From: Methylotenera_A sp044228245
GTDB taxonomy: Bacteria > Pseudomonadota > Gammaproteobacteria > Burkholderiales > Methylophilaceae
Length of the DNA: 64,000 bases
Direction: 5' to 3'
Assembly (NCBI GenBank): GCA_044228245.1
Contig: JBGAVG010000006.1
Location: 112,243 to 176,242 of the forward strand
Position 1 is the stretch's first letter. The number at the start of each line of letters is the position of its first letter. The notes beneath the pieces were generated by a model. That model was given only the letters and a program-made list of their open reading frames with translations, did no database searches and had not been told where the DNA came from. The translations under genes were made by a program, and so were the position numbers. Of the stretch, positions 53,332 to 62,166 are shown in pieces.

Positions 53332-53556
53332 TCAACAGGTATTGCGTGTGAGTGTGGCTGATGATTTTTGTAATCTTGCAATCTCACTAATGGATAAATG
53401 TTCTCGAAAGAACATACGACGAATCTTGGCATACATGACCATGGTAATCACCTCATTTACTCCTGCTTATAAAATAAGCAGGATACTGGTTTTACCTGGT
53501 CAAAATTCAACGCGCATAACAGCGCTTATCTGGTCAATTTTAAATGCGCGTCAACA
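53316..53556. mobile_element. Remnant of an IS21-family insertion sequence
   Basis: Read on the minus strand, the element starts at 53556 with TGTTGACGCGCATTTAAAATT and a second copy of the binding repeat (CGCGTTGAATTTTGACCAGG) ends at 53495, the multiple-terminal-repeat layout of IS21 elements. istA begins 53 nt further. Another TGTTGACGCGCGTTTAAAAATA end lies at 53337-53316 in the same direction, so two left ends are nested. A perfect hairpin (TCCTGCTTAT-AAA-ATAAGCAGGA) at 53461-53483 sits in the leader. Confidence 0.65.
53332..53442 (-). pseudogene. istA: IS21-family istA N-terminal fragment
   Basis: The minus strand encodes MVMYAKIRRMFFREH, then LSISEIARLQKSSATLT and a TGA: 36 codons beginning with GAGGTGATTACC as a ribosome site. 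This matches the N-terminal helix-turn-helix of IS21 transposase IstA (IRRLYF...SISEIAR). The frame is cut where a second copy of the IS end begins (53337). istB is absent. Confidence 0.7.
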
Positions 53557-53812
53557 CTAGGTGAACATCGCGACTATGGAGACCAACCTGGTAATATGCC
53601 TTGTTGATATATGCTATCGTGCTGTTGTCTTAAGCTGTCCAATTTGCAACATGCTAGATTTATAGTGGTTGATTCGTAGATTCCAACTCAATTCCTTTTC
53701 ACTTAAATGGCGCTAAATGCAATAATTTCAATGGAATTTTGACTGATTACATGCACATTTCTCAGCCGCCCATTATAATAGATATCTTGATAGTAATTTT
53801 AAAGATTTTAAG
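53557..53812 (+). other. Non-coding stretch before gpmI with possible promoter
   Basis: No gene. A TATAAT at 53774-53779 may be the gpmI -10 element, but no good -35 is present at the right distance. Confidence 0.35.
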
Positions 53813-55357
53813 ATGAAAACAACGCCTGTTATTTTGTTAATTTTAGATGGATTCGGTTATCGCAAAGAAACTGCTGACAACGCGATTGCGCTGGCCAACA
53901 CACCCAATCTAGATGCGCTCAAAGCGAACTATCCAAACACGCTGATTAACGCCTCGGAGCATTATGTAGGTTTACCTGACGGACAAATGGGTAACTCTGA
54001 AGTAGGACATTTAAATATCGGTGCGGGGCGCATTGTGTTTCAGGATTTTGAGCGCATCAATAACAGCATTTCTAGCGGCGAGTTTTTTCAGCACACTGAA
54101 TTATGCAAAGCACTGCAGCAGCTAAAAGCAAGCAATAAGGCACTGCATATTTTTGGCCTGCTATCGAATGGTGGCGTACATAGCCATCAGGAACACATTC
54201 ACGCTATGCTGGAAATGGCCGCCAAACAGAGCTTGAGCAAAGTCTATGTGCATGCGTTTTTAGATGGCCGCGACACGCCACCTGTGAGTGCAGCGCCATT
54301 TATTGCGGCTTTAGAAGCAAAAATCAAATCCTTGGGCGTCGGCAAAATAGCTTCTATTAGTGGGCGCTTTTTTGCGATGGATCGTGATAAACGCTGGGAG
54401 CGCGTAGAAGCGGCCTATACCATGCTCACCGAAGGCATCACTGACTTTACAGAAACCTCAGCAGGCACCGCCTTGCGAGGCGCCTATGCACGCGGCGAAA
54501 ATGATGAGTTTGTTAAATGTACAGTGATTCGCCAACCGAATGAAGCGCCTATTCATTTAGAAGATGGCGATTGCGTGGTGTATATGAACTTTAGAAGCGA
54601 CCGCGCGCGCCAGCTCAGTCATGCCTTGCTTACTGAAGAGTTTGACGGCTTTCACCGCCGCCACGTGCCCAAACTTTCGGCTTACTTCACACTGACTCAG
54701 TTCGACAAAAAAGAGGTGAAAGCCATCCCCATATTTGCCCCCTATACTGTCAAAAACACCTTTGGTGAGTATCTGCAAAATTTGGGCTTAACTCAATTAC
54801 GCATTGCTGAAACAGAAAAGTATCCGCACGTGACTTTCTTTTTTAACGGCGGAGAGGAAACCGTCTTCAAAGGTGAAGACCGCATTCTGGTGCCTTCGCC
54901 GAAAGTCGAAACCTATGACTTACAACCAGAAATGAGTGCGCTGGAAGTTACCGATAAACTAGTAGAAGCTATTCTCAGCAAAAAATATAATGCCATAATT
55001 TGCAATTTTGCTAATTGCGATATGGTAGGCCATACCGGCAACCTGCAAGCAGCCATTAAGGCGGTAGAAACCATAGACGCCAGTGTAGGACGCGTAGTAA
55101 CTGCTATGCAGAGCATTGGCGGCGAGGTGCTTGTCACAGCAGACCACGGCAATGCAGAGATGATGCAAGATTACGAAAATCATCAGCCACACACACAACA
55201 TACCACTAACCTAGTCCCTTTGATTTATGTAGGCCGCAAAGCAAAATTGGCTGAAACAGGCGCACTGTCAGATTTGGCGCCCACATTATTACAGATGATG
55301 GGAGTGCCGCAGCCAGTAGAAATGACGGGTAAAAGTTTACTTAAGTTAAATGTATAA
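53813..55357 (+). CDS. gpmI: Phosphoglycerate mutase, 2,3-BPG-independent
   Basis: A 514-aa alkaline-phosphatase-fold enzyme interconverting 3- and 2-phosphoglycerate. LLILDGFGYRKETADNAI includes metal Asp12; GLPDGQMGNSEVGH includes phospho-acceptor Ser62; TADHGNAEMM carries the second metal site. Its stop overlaps the following truncated envC start by 8 nt, as in the gpmI-envC order of other Proteobacteria. Confidence 0.96.
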   Translation: MKTTPVILLILDGFGYRKETADNAIALANTPNLDALKANYPNTLINASEHYVGLPDGQMGNSEVGHLNIGAGRIVFQDFERINNSISSGEFFQHTELCKALQQLKASNKALHIFGLLSNGGVHSHQEHIHAMLEMAAKQSLSKVYVHAFLDGRDTPPVSAAPFIAALEAKIKSLGVGKIASISGRFFAMDRDKRWERVEAAYTMLTEGITDFTETSAGTALRGAYARGENDEFVKCTVIRQPNEAPIHLEDGDCVVYMNFRSDRARQLSHALLTEEFDGFHRRHVPKLSAYFTLTQFDKKEVKAIPIFAPYTVKNTFGEYLQNLGLTQLRIAETEKYPHVTFFFNGGEETVFKGEDRILVPSPKVETYDLQPEMSALEVTDKLVEAILSKKYNAIICNFANCDMVGHTGNLQAAIKAVETIDASVGRVVTAMQSIGGEVLVTADHGNAEMMQDYENHQPHTQHTTNLVPLIYVGRKAKLAETGALSDLAPTLLQMMGVPQPVEMTGKSLLKLNV

Positions 55358-55568
55358 ATTGCCGCAGCTTAAATGGCCGTTCCTGTTACTATTGCTCTTT
55401 TGTACAAGCTTCATTTTTGTAGAGAATAGTTTTGCTGCAAAAAAAATTGAGGCCGCAAAAGAAGACTTAAGCGGCGTTATCTGTAATAAATTTTTTATGA
55501 TGCATGATCAATTCTTTTTTTCACGTTTGTGGTCAAAGCTTTTTTCAATTGCGAAGCAAATAATATAA
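55350..55568 (+). pseudogene. envC: Truncated envC-like murein hydrolase activator
   Basis: 72 codons: a signal peptide (FLLLLLFCTSFIFVENSFA) and AAKKIEAAKEDLSGV, which resembles the beginning of the EnvC coiled coil, then unrelated Phe/Lys-rich residues and a stop inside an inverted repeat. EnvC-type proteins are about 380-480 aa and usually follow gpmI. The coiled coil and LytM domain are missing, so the gene seems cut near 55480 and its remainder lost or moved. A genuine small secreted protein is less likely. Confidence 0.55.
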
Positions 55569-55583
55569 CTTGCTTCGCAATTG
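55546..55583. repeat. 14-bp inverted repeat
   Basis: CAATTGCGAAGCAA (55546-55559) and its exact complement (55570-55583) around a 10-nt AT loop. There is no T-tract after it on either strand, so it is not a standard terminator, yet it lies between convergent genes and may stop transcription with help. Confidence 0.6.
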
Positions 55584-55590
55584 TCCCCAT

Positions 55591-56544
55591 TTATAGTTTT
55601 GCGCTTAAAGCAACTTCAAGCTTGATCTGATCAGCCACAAAACCACGAATACCCTCAGCTAATTTCTCTGTCGCCATCGCATCTTGATTCAATTCAAAGC
55701 GGAACTCATCTTCCGTCATTCTAGCTGGTTTGGCGGTTTTTGCGCCACCATCATTCAGCATGCGAATCAGCGTGCCCTCAGTCGCAGCTAAATCTTGCAG
55801 CAAGTTTGGCGATACTGTTAAGCGATCGCATCCTGCCAAGGCAATCAATTCTCCGGTGTTACGGAAAGATGCGCCCATGACCACTGTTTTGTAACCATGC
55901 TCTTTGTAGTAAGCGTAAATTGCGCGAACTGAAACCACACCCGGGTCTGTTTCTTGTGTGTACTCAGTACCTGGATTTTTCGCTTTGTACCAGTCTAAGA
56001 TACGCCCTACAAATGGAGAAATCAGGAATACGCCAGCTTCAGCACAGGCACGGGCTTGGCCGAAACCAAACAATAATGTGAGATTACATTGAATGCCTTC
56101 TTTTTCAAGAATTTCTCCGGCTTTAATGCCCTCCCATGTTGAGGCCAATTTAATCAACACGCGGTCTTTACTTACGCCTGAGTCAGCATAAAGTTGAATC
56201 AATTTGCGTCCTTTGGCCACCATCGCGTCCAAGTTAAAAGATAAGCGCGCATCAACTTCAGTAGAAATGCGGCCTGGCACTACTTTAGTAATTTCCGTAC
56301 CAATCAACACCGCCAATTTGTCCGCAGCATTATCAATTTGTTGGGCTTTGGATCCACCTTGTGCTTTTGCGTAAGCAATAGCAGTTTCAATTAATGGTGC
56401 GTATTGTGGTAATTGGCTTGCTTTTAAAACCAATGATGGATTGGTGGTCGCATCTACCGGTTTAACGGTTTTAATCGCTTCAACGTCGCCTGTATCGGCC
56501 ACAATTGTGGTCATGCTCTTTAATTGATCTAATAAATTAGCCAT
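55591..56544 (-). CDS. tal: Transaldolase
   Basis: A 317-aa TalB-type enzyme exchanging a three-carbon unit between sedoheptulose 7-phosphate and glyceraldehyde 3-phosphate. Schiff-base Lys132 is in RVLIKLASTWEGI; DATTNPSLVLKA is present near the N-terminus. In RuMP-cycle methylotrophs it regenerates ribulose 5-phosphate. AGGAGG precedes the ATG. It follows zwf after 236 nt and may have its own promoter. Confidence 0.95.
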   Translation of the reverse strand: MANLLDQLKSMTTIVADTGDVEAIKTVKPVDATTNPSLVLKASQLPQYAPLIETAIAYAKAQGGSKAQQIDNAADKLAVLIGTEITKVVPGRISTEVDARLSFNLDAMVAKGRKLIQLYADSGVSKDRVLIKLASTWEGIKAGEILEKEGIQCNLTLLFGFGQARACAEAGVFLISPFVGRILDWYKAKNPGTEYTQETDPGVVSVRAIYAYYKEHGYKTVVMGASFRNTGELIALAGCDRLTVSPNLLQDLAATEGTLIRMLNDGGAKTAKPARMTEDEFRFELNQDAMATEKLAEGIRGFVADQIKLEVALSAKL

Positions 56545-56780
56545 TGCTTGCCTCCTGAAAATTATCTTAAAGTGTCCTAGGTTCTCAAATAAATTGTCTT
56601 GATAGTTTCTGCAAACAAATATATTTTAAACCCCATAAGTATTATACAAAACCCAGTACTAGCAAAGCATTAAATTGACATATAGTCCTGCTTTACTCTT
56701 CGTGAATACAGGATGAGCTTCAATTCAAATAACTAAGCCATTTAACAACTAATTTTGAGCGTCAACGATTGAAAACAGGG
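56545..56780. other. zwf-tal intergenic region
   Basis: 236 nt, AT-rich, with no gene. It contains the tal ribosome site (CAGGAGGCAAGC) and room for a tal promoter. I see no terminator after zwf. Confidence 0.4.
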
Positions 56781-58286
56781 CTAGTGCTTATCGCCACCCA
56801 ATTCAATGCTGTAGCGCCAGAATTGGTCTTTAGTTTCAAATATCACACTAGATTCTACTGGGTCGCGGCTGCCGGCACGGTATTGATGCACAGGCGATCT
56901 ATCTGCCATCCATGCTTTTACAACTGGGTCAACTAAACGCCATTGTGCCTCTACCTCATTAATATGCAGGTAAAGTGATGGATCTCCTTCCATCAGGTTC
57001 AGCATGAGCGATTCATATGAATCGATAGTTTCGTCACCTTGCTGACGCTGTGGCGCATCAATGCTTAAGGTACGCGTTGCAATATCCAAACCTGGAATTT
57101 TAGATTCAATTTCCATTTTGATGCACTCACGAGGTTGGATATTAAGTGTGAGCCAGTTTTGATGCTGACCTTCAATCAATTGCATCGGTGCCTTCTTGAA
57201 GCGAATAGAAATGGCAGTGTTGCCCTCGTGCATGCGTTTAGCAGTGCGTATGTAGAAAGGAACTCCTTTCCAACGTGGGTTATCAATGAATAATTTCAGC
57301 GCTGCGTAAGTTTCAGTAACACTTTCATTTACACCTTCTTTTGCCAACTCTTCCAAATAACCTGGAACATTTTCGCCGTGACCATCTGCTACACATACTC
57401 GACCAGCTGCATATTGTGCACGGAAGGTGTGTTTACTAAGCTCATTTACAGGGATAGGGCGGATAGATTCCAATAACTTGATTTTTTCAGTTCGAATACT
57501 ATCGGGGCTTAAGTTCGTTGGCTTTTCCATGGCGACTAAAGCTAATGTTTGTAATAAGTGGCTTTGCACCATATCACGCAATGCGCCTGTAGAATCATAA
57601 AACTGAGTGCGATCTCCTACGCCTAAAATCTCGTTATTGGTTATCTGCACATGGTCAATGTATTGATTATTCCAAAGTGGTTCAAACATTGCATTGGTAA
57701 AGCGCGTAAGCATCACGTTCTGTAGCGCGGATTTACCCAAGTAATGGTCGATACGGTAGATCTGACTTTCTTTTAAGTGCTTGGTGATTTTTGCTTGTAA
57801 GTCTTTCGCACTTGCTAAATCGGTACCGAATGGTTTTTCAATCAGCACGCGACGCCAGTATTTGCTTTCGTCCAGCAAACCTACGCCTGAAAGCTGCTCG
57901 ACAACAGGCGCAAAATCGGTTGGTCGTACCGATAAGAAATACGCCAAGTTTTGCGGGAATATACTTTCGTTAGACAAAACAGACTTCATTTTGGTGAATG
58001 CGTCAGGGTCGGTTGGCGGGTTGGCCTGGTAATGATTGCGAGCTATAAAGCGTTCAAAGACTTTTTGATCGTAGCCATTCTTGAATTTGGCATCCAGCAT
58101 GCTTTTGATATCGGCTTGCCAGGCTTCGCGTGACACTTCACCACGGCCTACAGAAAGAATTGCCATGTGATCCGGCAAACGACCAGCTACATCTAGTCTG
58201 AATAAACCTGGTATTAACTTGATTCGAGATAAGTTGCCGCTGGCACCAAATAATACGAGGGTACATGGATCAATCTTTTTAGTCAT
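56781..58286 (-). CDS. zwf: Glucose-6-phosphate 1-dehydrogenase
   Basis: A 501-aa enzyme with coenzyme loop GASGNLSRIKL (usual form GASGDLxxRKL, so Asn replaces Asp and the R-K pair is split) and active-site RIDHYLGK at 178-185. It makes 6-phosphogluconolactone and NAD(P)H. With gnd it forms the oxidative branch that burns formaldehyde through the RuMP cycle. It lies 26 nt after gnd. The altered loop may affect NADP/NAD preference. Confidence 0.95.
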   Translation of the reverse strand: MTKKIDPCTLVLFGASGNLSRIKLIPGLFRLDVAGRLPDHMAILSVGRGEVSREAWQADIKSMLDAKFKNGYDQKVFERFIARNHYQANPPTDPDAFTKMKSVLSNESIFPQNLAYFLSVRPTDFAPVVEQLSGVGLLDESKYWRRVLIEKPFGTDLASAKDLQAKITKHLKESQIYRIDHYLGKSALQNVMLTRFTNAMFEPLWNNQYIDHVQITNNEILGVGDRTQFYDSTGALRDMVQSHLLQTLALVAMEKPTNLSPDSIRTEKIKLLESIRPIPVNELSKHTFRAQYAAGRVCVADGHGENVPGYLEELAKEGVNESVTETYAALKLFIDNPRWKGVPFYIRTAKRMHEGNTAISIRFKKAPMQLIEGQHQNWLTLNIQPRECIKMEIESKIPGLDIATRTLSIDAPQRQQGDETIDSYESLMLNLMEGDPSLYLHINEVEAQWRLVDPVVKAWMADRSPVHQYRAGSRDPVESSVIFETKDQFWRYSIELGGDKH

Positions 58287-58312
58287 TTTCTATTACCTCT
58301 ATTTACCTATTG

Positions 58313-59224
58313 CTATTTTGATGATTTTACAGCATGGCCACCAAAGGCGTTGCGCATCATTGAAAGCAGTTTATAACTGTAACCATCATCCTCTTGTGAT
58401 GCAAAGCGCATTTGCAGAGCCAGTGTTAATACTGGGGCAGCAACGCCTTGTTCAACAGCCTCTACTACCGTCCAGCGGCCTTCACCAGAGTCAGCGACGT
58501 AAGGCGCAACGCCATCCAATGTTTGGTCGGCTTTAAGTGATTCTGCGGTTAAATCTAACAACCAGCTACGCACTACAGAACCATGACGCCAAAGTTCGGT
58601 GATTTGCGCCAAGTCTAAATTAAACTCTTCTTTTCCTTTTAATAAATCCAAGCCTTCAGCTAAAGCCTGCATCATGCCGTATTCAATACCGTTGTGTAGC
58701 ATTTTAGTGAAATGGCCAGAACCTACAGGACCCACATGTGCCCAGCCACGGTGCGCGGCTGGCGCTAGCGCTTTTAATATTGGCGTAACTGCGTCGGCCA
58801 CATCTTTTGTTGCACCCACCATCAGGCAATAGCCATTATCCAAGCCCCATACGCCGCCAGATGTACCAGAATCCATAAAGCCGATACCATGCTCGACCAG
58901 CATCGCGCCGCGGCGTTGACTATGCTTGTAATTGGAGTTACCACCATCGACGATAATATCGCCTTTGTTAAGCATAGGAATTAATTCCTTGATCTGTTTT
59001 TCGGTGATTTCACCTGCGGGCAACATCATCCAGACAATTTTTTGACCTTCTAATTTATTTACTGCATCTTGCACAGAAGTTGCAGCGATTAGGCCTTCTT
59101 TTTCAACCAGATTGTTGACGAATTCCTTATTAAAATCAAAGCCAACAACTTCTATCTTATGACGAAGCAAACGTGCAGCCATATTGCCACCCATTTTGCC
59201 CAAACCTAACATTGCTAATTTCAT
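58313..59224 (-). CDS. gnd: 6-Phosphogluconate dehydrogenase, short NAD-type
   Basis: A 303-aa enzyme: nucleotide site MLGLGKMGGNMAARL, VDGGNSNYK, DSGTSGGVWGLDNGYCLMVGA and catalytic Lys in GHFTKMLHNGIEYGMM. It is about 170 residues shorter than E. coli Gnd, as in the NAD-preferring GndA/YqeC type known in methylotrophs. I choose the ATG at 59224 (MKLAMLGLGKMGG); longer versions add unrelated residues. It leads the gnd-zwf-tal order. Confidence 0.93.
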   Translation of the reverse strand: MKLAMLGLGKMGGNMAARLLRHKIEVVGFDFNKEFVNNLVEKEGLIAATSVQDAVNKLEGQKIVWMMLPAGEITEKQIKELIPMLNKGDIIVDGGNSNYKHSQRRGAMLVEHGIGFMDSGTSGGVWGLDNGYCLMVGATKDVADAVTPILKALAPAAHRGWAHVGPVGSGHFTKMLHNGIEYGMMQALAEGLDLLKGKEEFNLDLAQITELWRHGSVVRSWLLDLTAESLKADQTLDGVAPYVADSGEGRWTVVEAVEQGVAAPVLTLALQMRFASQEDDGYSYKLLSMMRNAFGGHAVKSSK

Positions 59225-59318
59225 TGTTTTTTTACATTTTATAGAGGATTGTGAGCCATCCACCTTGTGGGTTAGATTAAGCTCGAAAGTGAATTTTAAT
59301 ATTTTGTAATGATATGAA

Positions 59319-60110
59319 TCAGTGACGGCTTTCTGCAGGCGTTGCATCTGTTTCTTCATCAAGGTCGCCCCAGCCTAAGCGGCGGTGGAATAACTCCAGC
59401 AGTAAGTCCCAGCTTAATCGTGATAGTGCAGGGTCATAGCGGTGGCCTTCATCGCGCATGAATGCATGCTGGCCGTTGAATTCATGCCAAGTAAAACGAG
59501 TGCCTACTTCTTCAAGGCGAGCTTTCAGCAGGTTGCGACCTTCTAATGGCACATGCGGATCCTGACGGCCCCAGATATGCAGCAGTTCACCTTTAATTTC
59601 ACTGGTGCGCTGCATTGAGTTATCATTTTTGCCTAGTCCTAATCCTTTTTTGTGAATATCCGTGGCATAGAAACAGGTTGTCGCTAACACATCTGGATTC
59701 ATCGCAGCACGAAATGCAAGATGTCCGCCAATGCAGATGCCCATGACGCCTAGGCGTCCAGTGCAGTCTTCTCGTGATTTTAAGTAATCTAACACAGCAC
59801 GTGCGTCACTATCGTAGGCTTCAACAGGTTTAGTGATTTTAAGCTCATTGCCGCGTGTAGTACCCGCTTCATCATAAGACAGCACAGTACCTAGTGGTTC
59901 AAACTCATGATAGATTTCAGGACATGCAACAATAAAGCCGTGCCCAGCAAGCATGGCGGCGGTACGACGGATGGGAGCTGTTACTTGAAATATTTCTGAA
60001 AACATTAAAATTCCAGGATACTTTCCAGGTGCGGCGGGGCGAAAAATATGGGCGCGCATTTCGCCGGTTGGTGTGTAGAGATCGGCAACTTCACTATCTT
60101 TAATTAACAT
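59319..60110 (-). CDS. Dienelactone hydrolase family protein
   Basis: A 263-aa alpha/beta hydrolase: GEMRAHIFRPAAPGKYPGILMFSEIFQ, nucleophile region GRLGVMGICIGGHLAFRAA (Cys in place of Ser, as in dienelactone hydrolases), Asp in IWGRQDPHVP and His in FNGQHAFMRDEG. I start at the ATG at 60110, with AAAGGAA 9 nt upstream; the frame goes further but has no ribosome site. Substrate unknown; its neighbours are sugar-phosphate genes, and a role in hydrolysing the gluconolactone can be imagined but is not shown. Confidence 0.85.
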   Translation of the reverse strand: MLIKDSEVADLYTPTGEMRAHIFRPAAPGKYPGILMFSEIFQVTAPIRRTAAMLAGHGFIVACPEIYHEFEPLGTVLSYDEAGTTRGNELKITKPVEAYDSDARAVLDYLKSREDCTGRLGVMGICIGGHLAFRAAMNPDVLATTCFYATDIHKKGLGLGKNDNSMQRTSEIKGELLHIWGRQDPHVPLEGRNLLKARLEEVGTRFTWHEFNGQHAFMRDEGHRYDPALSRLSWDLLLELFHRRLGWGDLDEETDATPAESRH

Positions 60111-60448
60111 CTTTATTATTCCTTTACGTAACCTAACATCATAATGCATGGTGGTGTACACATACAATGATTTAAAGTAAAGCAGCACGACAATTCTGGT
60201 TGTTTGCAGGGCGAATTCAATCACCAACCGAAATAGTAAATGTTAAAGAAAGCCCAAAATTCAGTATTGACAGAAGACTTCATATTCTGGAGAATTGATG
60301 AAGCTCATCAATCTTTGATTGGGATAAATTTATTTAATTGGGATTGAAGCCTTACTGGAATTAGCATTATCCGTAGTTTTGGACTATAGTCCATGATGGG
60401 TTATCTGAAAAATGCCTAACAGAACTTTACTTACCCTAAGGAATCGCC
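60111..60448. promoter_or_regulatory. Divergent promoter region with a 14-bp palindrome
   Basis: 338 nt between the divergent hydrolase and enolase genes. TGGACTATAGTCCA (60380-60393) is a perfect 14-bp palindrome, 56 bp before the enolase start, and could bind a repressor. No other gene is visible. Confidence 0.45.
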
Positions 60449-61714
60449 ATGAACCCCTGTATTGAAAGTATTGACGCTCTCGAAATTCTAGACTCGAGAG
60501 GTAATCCTACCGTACGGGTGAATGTTCATTTAGCCAATGGCATCACTGGTACCGCATCTGTCCCGTCAGGTGCTTCAACAGGAGAAAATGAGGCAGCTGA
60601 ACTACGCGATGGCGACCCCAAGCGCTATGGTGGTAAAGGCGTACTCAAGGCTGTGGGCAACGTCAATCTGCACATCGCCCCTTTGCTGAAGGGCCGCAAT
60701 CCATGTGCGCAAGGTGACCTTGACCTGGCCATGATTGAATTGGATGGGACACTCAATAAGGAAAATTTGGGTGCCAATGCCATCTTGGGAGTTTCCCAAG
60801 CACTGGCCCGCGCAGCTGCGCAAGCCTGCAATCTTCCGCTATATGCCTATCTGGGCGGTGTAGGAGCTGTACATCTTCCGATCCCCATGATGAACGTGCT
60901 CAATGGCGGCAAACATGCTGACTCGGGCATGGACTTTCAAGAGTTTATGATTTATCCGTTAGGTGCGGTGTCTTATTCTGAAAGCTTGCGCTTTGGCACT
61001 GAAACGTTCCATGCCCTGCACAAGATCTTGGCGGCGCGGGGCTATAGCACCAGCGTGGGAGATGAAGGCGGATTTGCCCCGCAGTTGAAGAGTAATGACG
61101 AAGCTTGCGATTTGATTGTGGAAGCAATAGAAGCAGCAGGTTATCGCCCAGGCATTGACATCGCTATTGCGCTCGATCCCGCAGCAAGCTCGTTTTATGA
61201 GAACGGCGTTTACCGGCTCAGTCGCAGCGGCCAAGGTGATAAATCTTCAGCTGACATGGTAGACTTATTTAAACGCTGGGTAGATAAGTATCCCATCGTA
61301 TCAATCGAAGATGGCCATGCGGAGAATGATTGGGCGGGCTTCAAAGCAATGACTGCTGAATTGGGTGGGAGAATTCAAATCGTAGGTGACGATAACCTTG
61401 TAACCAATACCCGATTTATAACGCGTGGCATTGAAGAAAAATCCTGCAATGCAGCGTTGATTAAACTCAACCAGATCGGGACAGTTAGTGAATCTATCGC
61501 GGCTATTCACATGTGCCGCAAGGCCGGCTGGGGGTTTGTGATTTCTCACCGGTCTGGTGAGACCGAGGACACCTTCATGGCTGACTTTGCGGTCGCTATG
61601 GGCGGTGGTCAGATCAAAACCGGTTCTGCCTGCCGGTCAGAGAGAATCGCTAAATACAACCGCTTGCTAGAGATCGAGCGCGAGCTAGGCCACGCAGCAG
61701 TATTTGGACAGTAA
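60449..61714 (+). CDS. eno: Enolase (divergent form)
   Basis: A 421-aa phosphopyruvate hydratase. Catalytic Glu in VGDEGGFAPQ, metal Asp in ALDPAASSFY, Glu in SIEDGHAENDW, Asp in VGDDNLVTNT, catalytic Lys in IKLNQIGT, and SHRSGETEDTFMADFAVA are all present. Several usually fixed spots differ (SIEDGHAEND for SIEDGLAEDD, GDDNLV for GDDLFV, ALDPAAS for LDCAAS), so it may be a second, transferred enolase. TAAGGA precedes the ATG. It completes lower glycolysis with gpmI nearby. Confidence 0.93.
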   Translation: MNPCIESIDALEILDSRGNPTVRVNVHLANGITGTASVPSGASTGENEAAELRDGDPKRYGGKGVLKAVGNVNLHIAPLLKGRNPCAQGDLDLAMIELDGTLNKENLGANAILGVSQALARAAAQACNLPLYAYLGGVGAVHLPIPMMNVLNGGKHADSGMDFQEFMIYPLGAVSYSESLRFGTETFHALHKILAARGYSTSVGDEGGFAPQLKSNDEACDLIVEAIEAAGYRPGIDIAIALDPAASSFYENGVYRLSRSGQGDKSSADMVDLFKRWVDKYPIVSIEDGHAENDWAGFKAMTAELGGRIQIVGDDNLVTNTRFITRGIEEKSCNAALIKLNQIGTVSESIAAIHMCRKAGWGFVISHRSGETEDTFMADFAVAMGGGQIKTGSACRSERIAKYNRLLEIERELGHAAVFGQ

Positions 61715-62166
61715 ATGCTTTTTTTAACCCAAAGCTTTATCTCATCTTACACCAAGCAAGCTAACACTATAATTGGTCGGTTGAGTAGAGATATAGCGTG
61801 GCAGTTCTAAACAGGCTTTTCCATTTCCGCCCTCTTTGCTTGAAGGCGTTTTAATAGTTAGCCCTGAATCAATCCTAAGCAATTGATTTTATTTAATAAG
61901 GCCTTGTTTTTTGTAGTATAAATTGGCTGAAATGTGTTAATAATGTTTTCTACCTTGCAATTTTCAGAATGTTTTTTATGGGCATCAAAGCTTAGTCCCT
62001 GAATCGGGTGGGCTATACTAGCGACTCCTTACGGAATTGGTCGATCTTGAATATCCTTTAGTCAAGCTTGTCGTTAATTGATTGGGAAGTCTTTGAAATG
62101 CAGAGGGTTGCGTTCTTTCCATCCAAGATAGGATGTCCCATTATACATCCACGTCTTATCGCCAAA
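61715..62166. other. Intergenic region between eno and glgA
   Basis: 452 nt with no gene that I can support. On the minus strand the glgA frame stays open for 27 codons past its stop, which may be chance. No hairpin with a T-tract is evident after either convergent gene. Confidence 0.4.

Noticed and set aside
53342..53560. 72-codon plus-strand frame
   Set aside because: It is the shadow of the minus-strand istA stub and IS end repeats.
55546..55583. Intrinsic terminator between envC remnant and tal
   Set aside because: The stem is strong but no T-tract follows on either strand.
62083..62166. Open codons following the glgA stop in the same frame
   Set aside because: Short, with no known motif; chance continuation is likely and there is no sign of readthrough.
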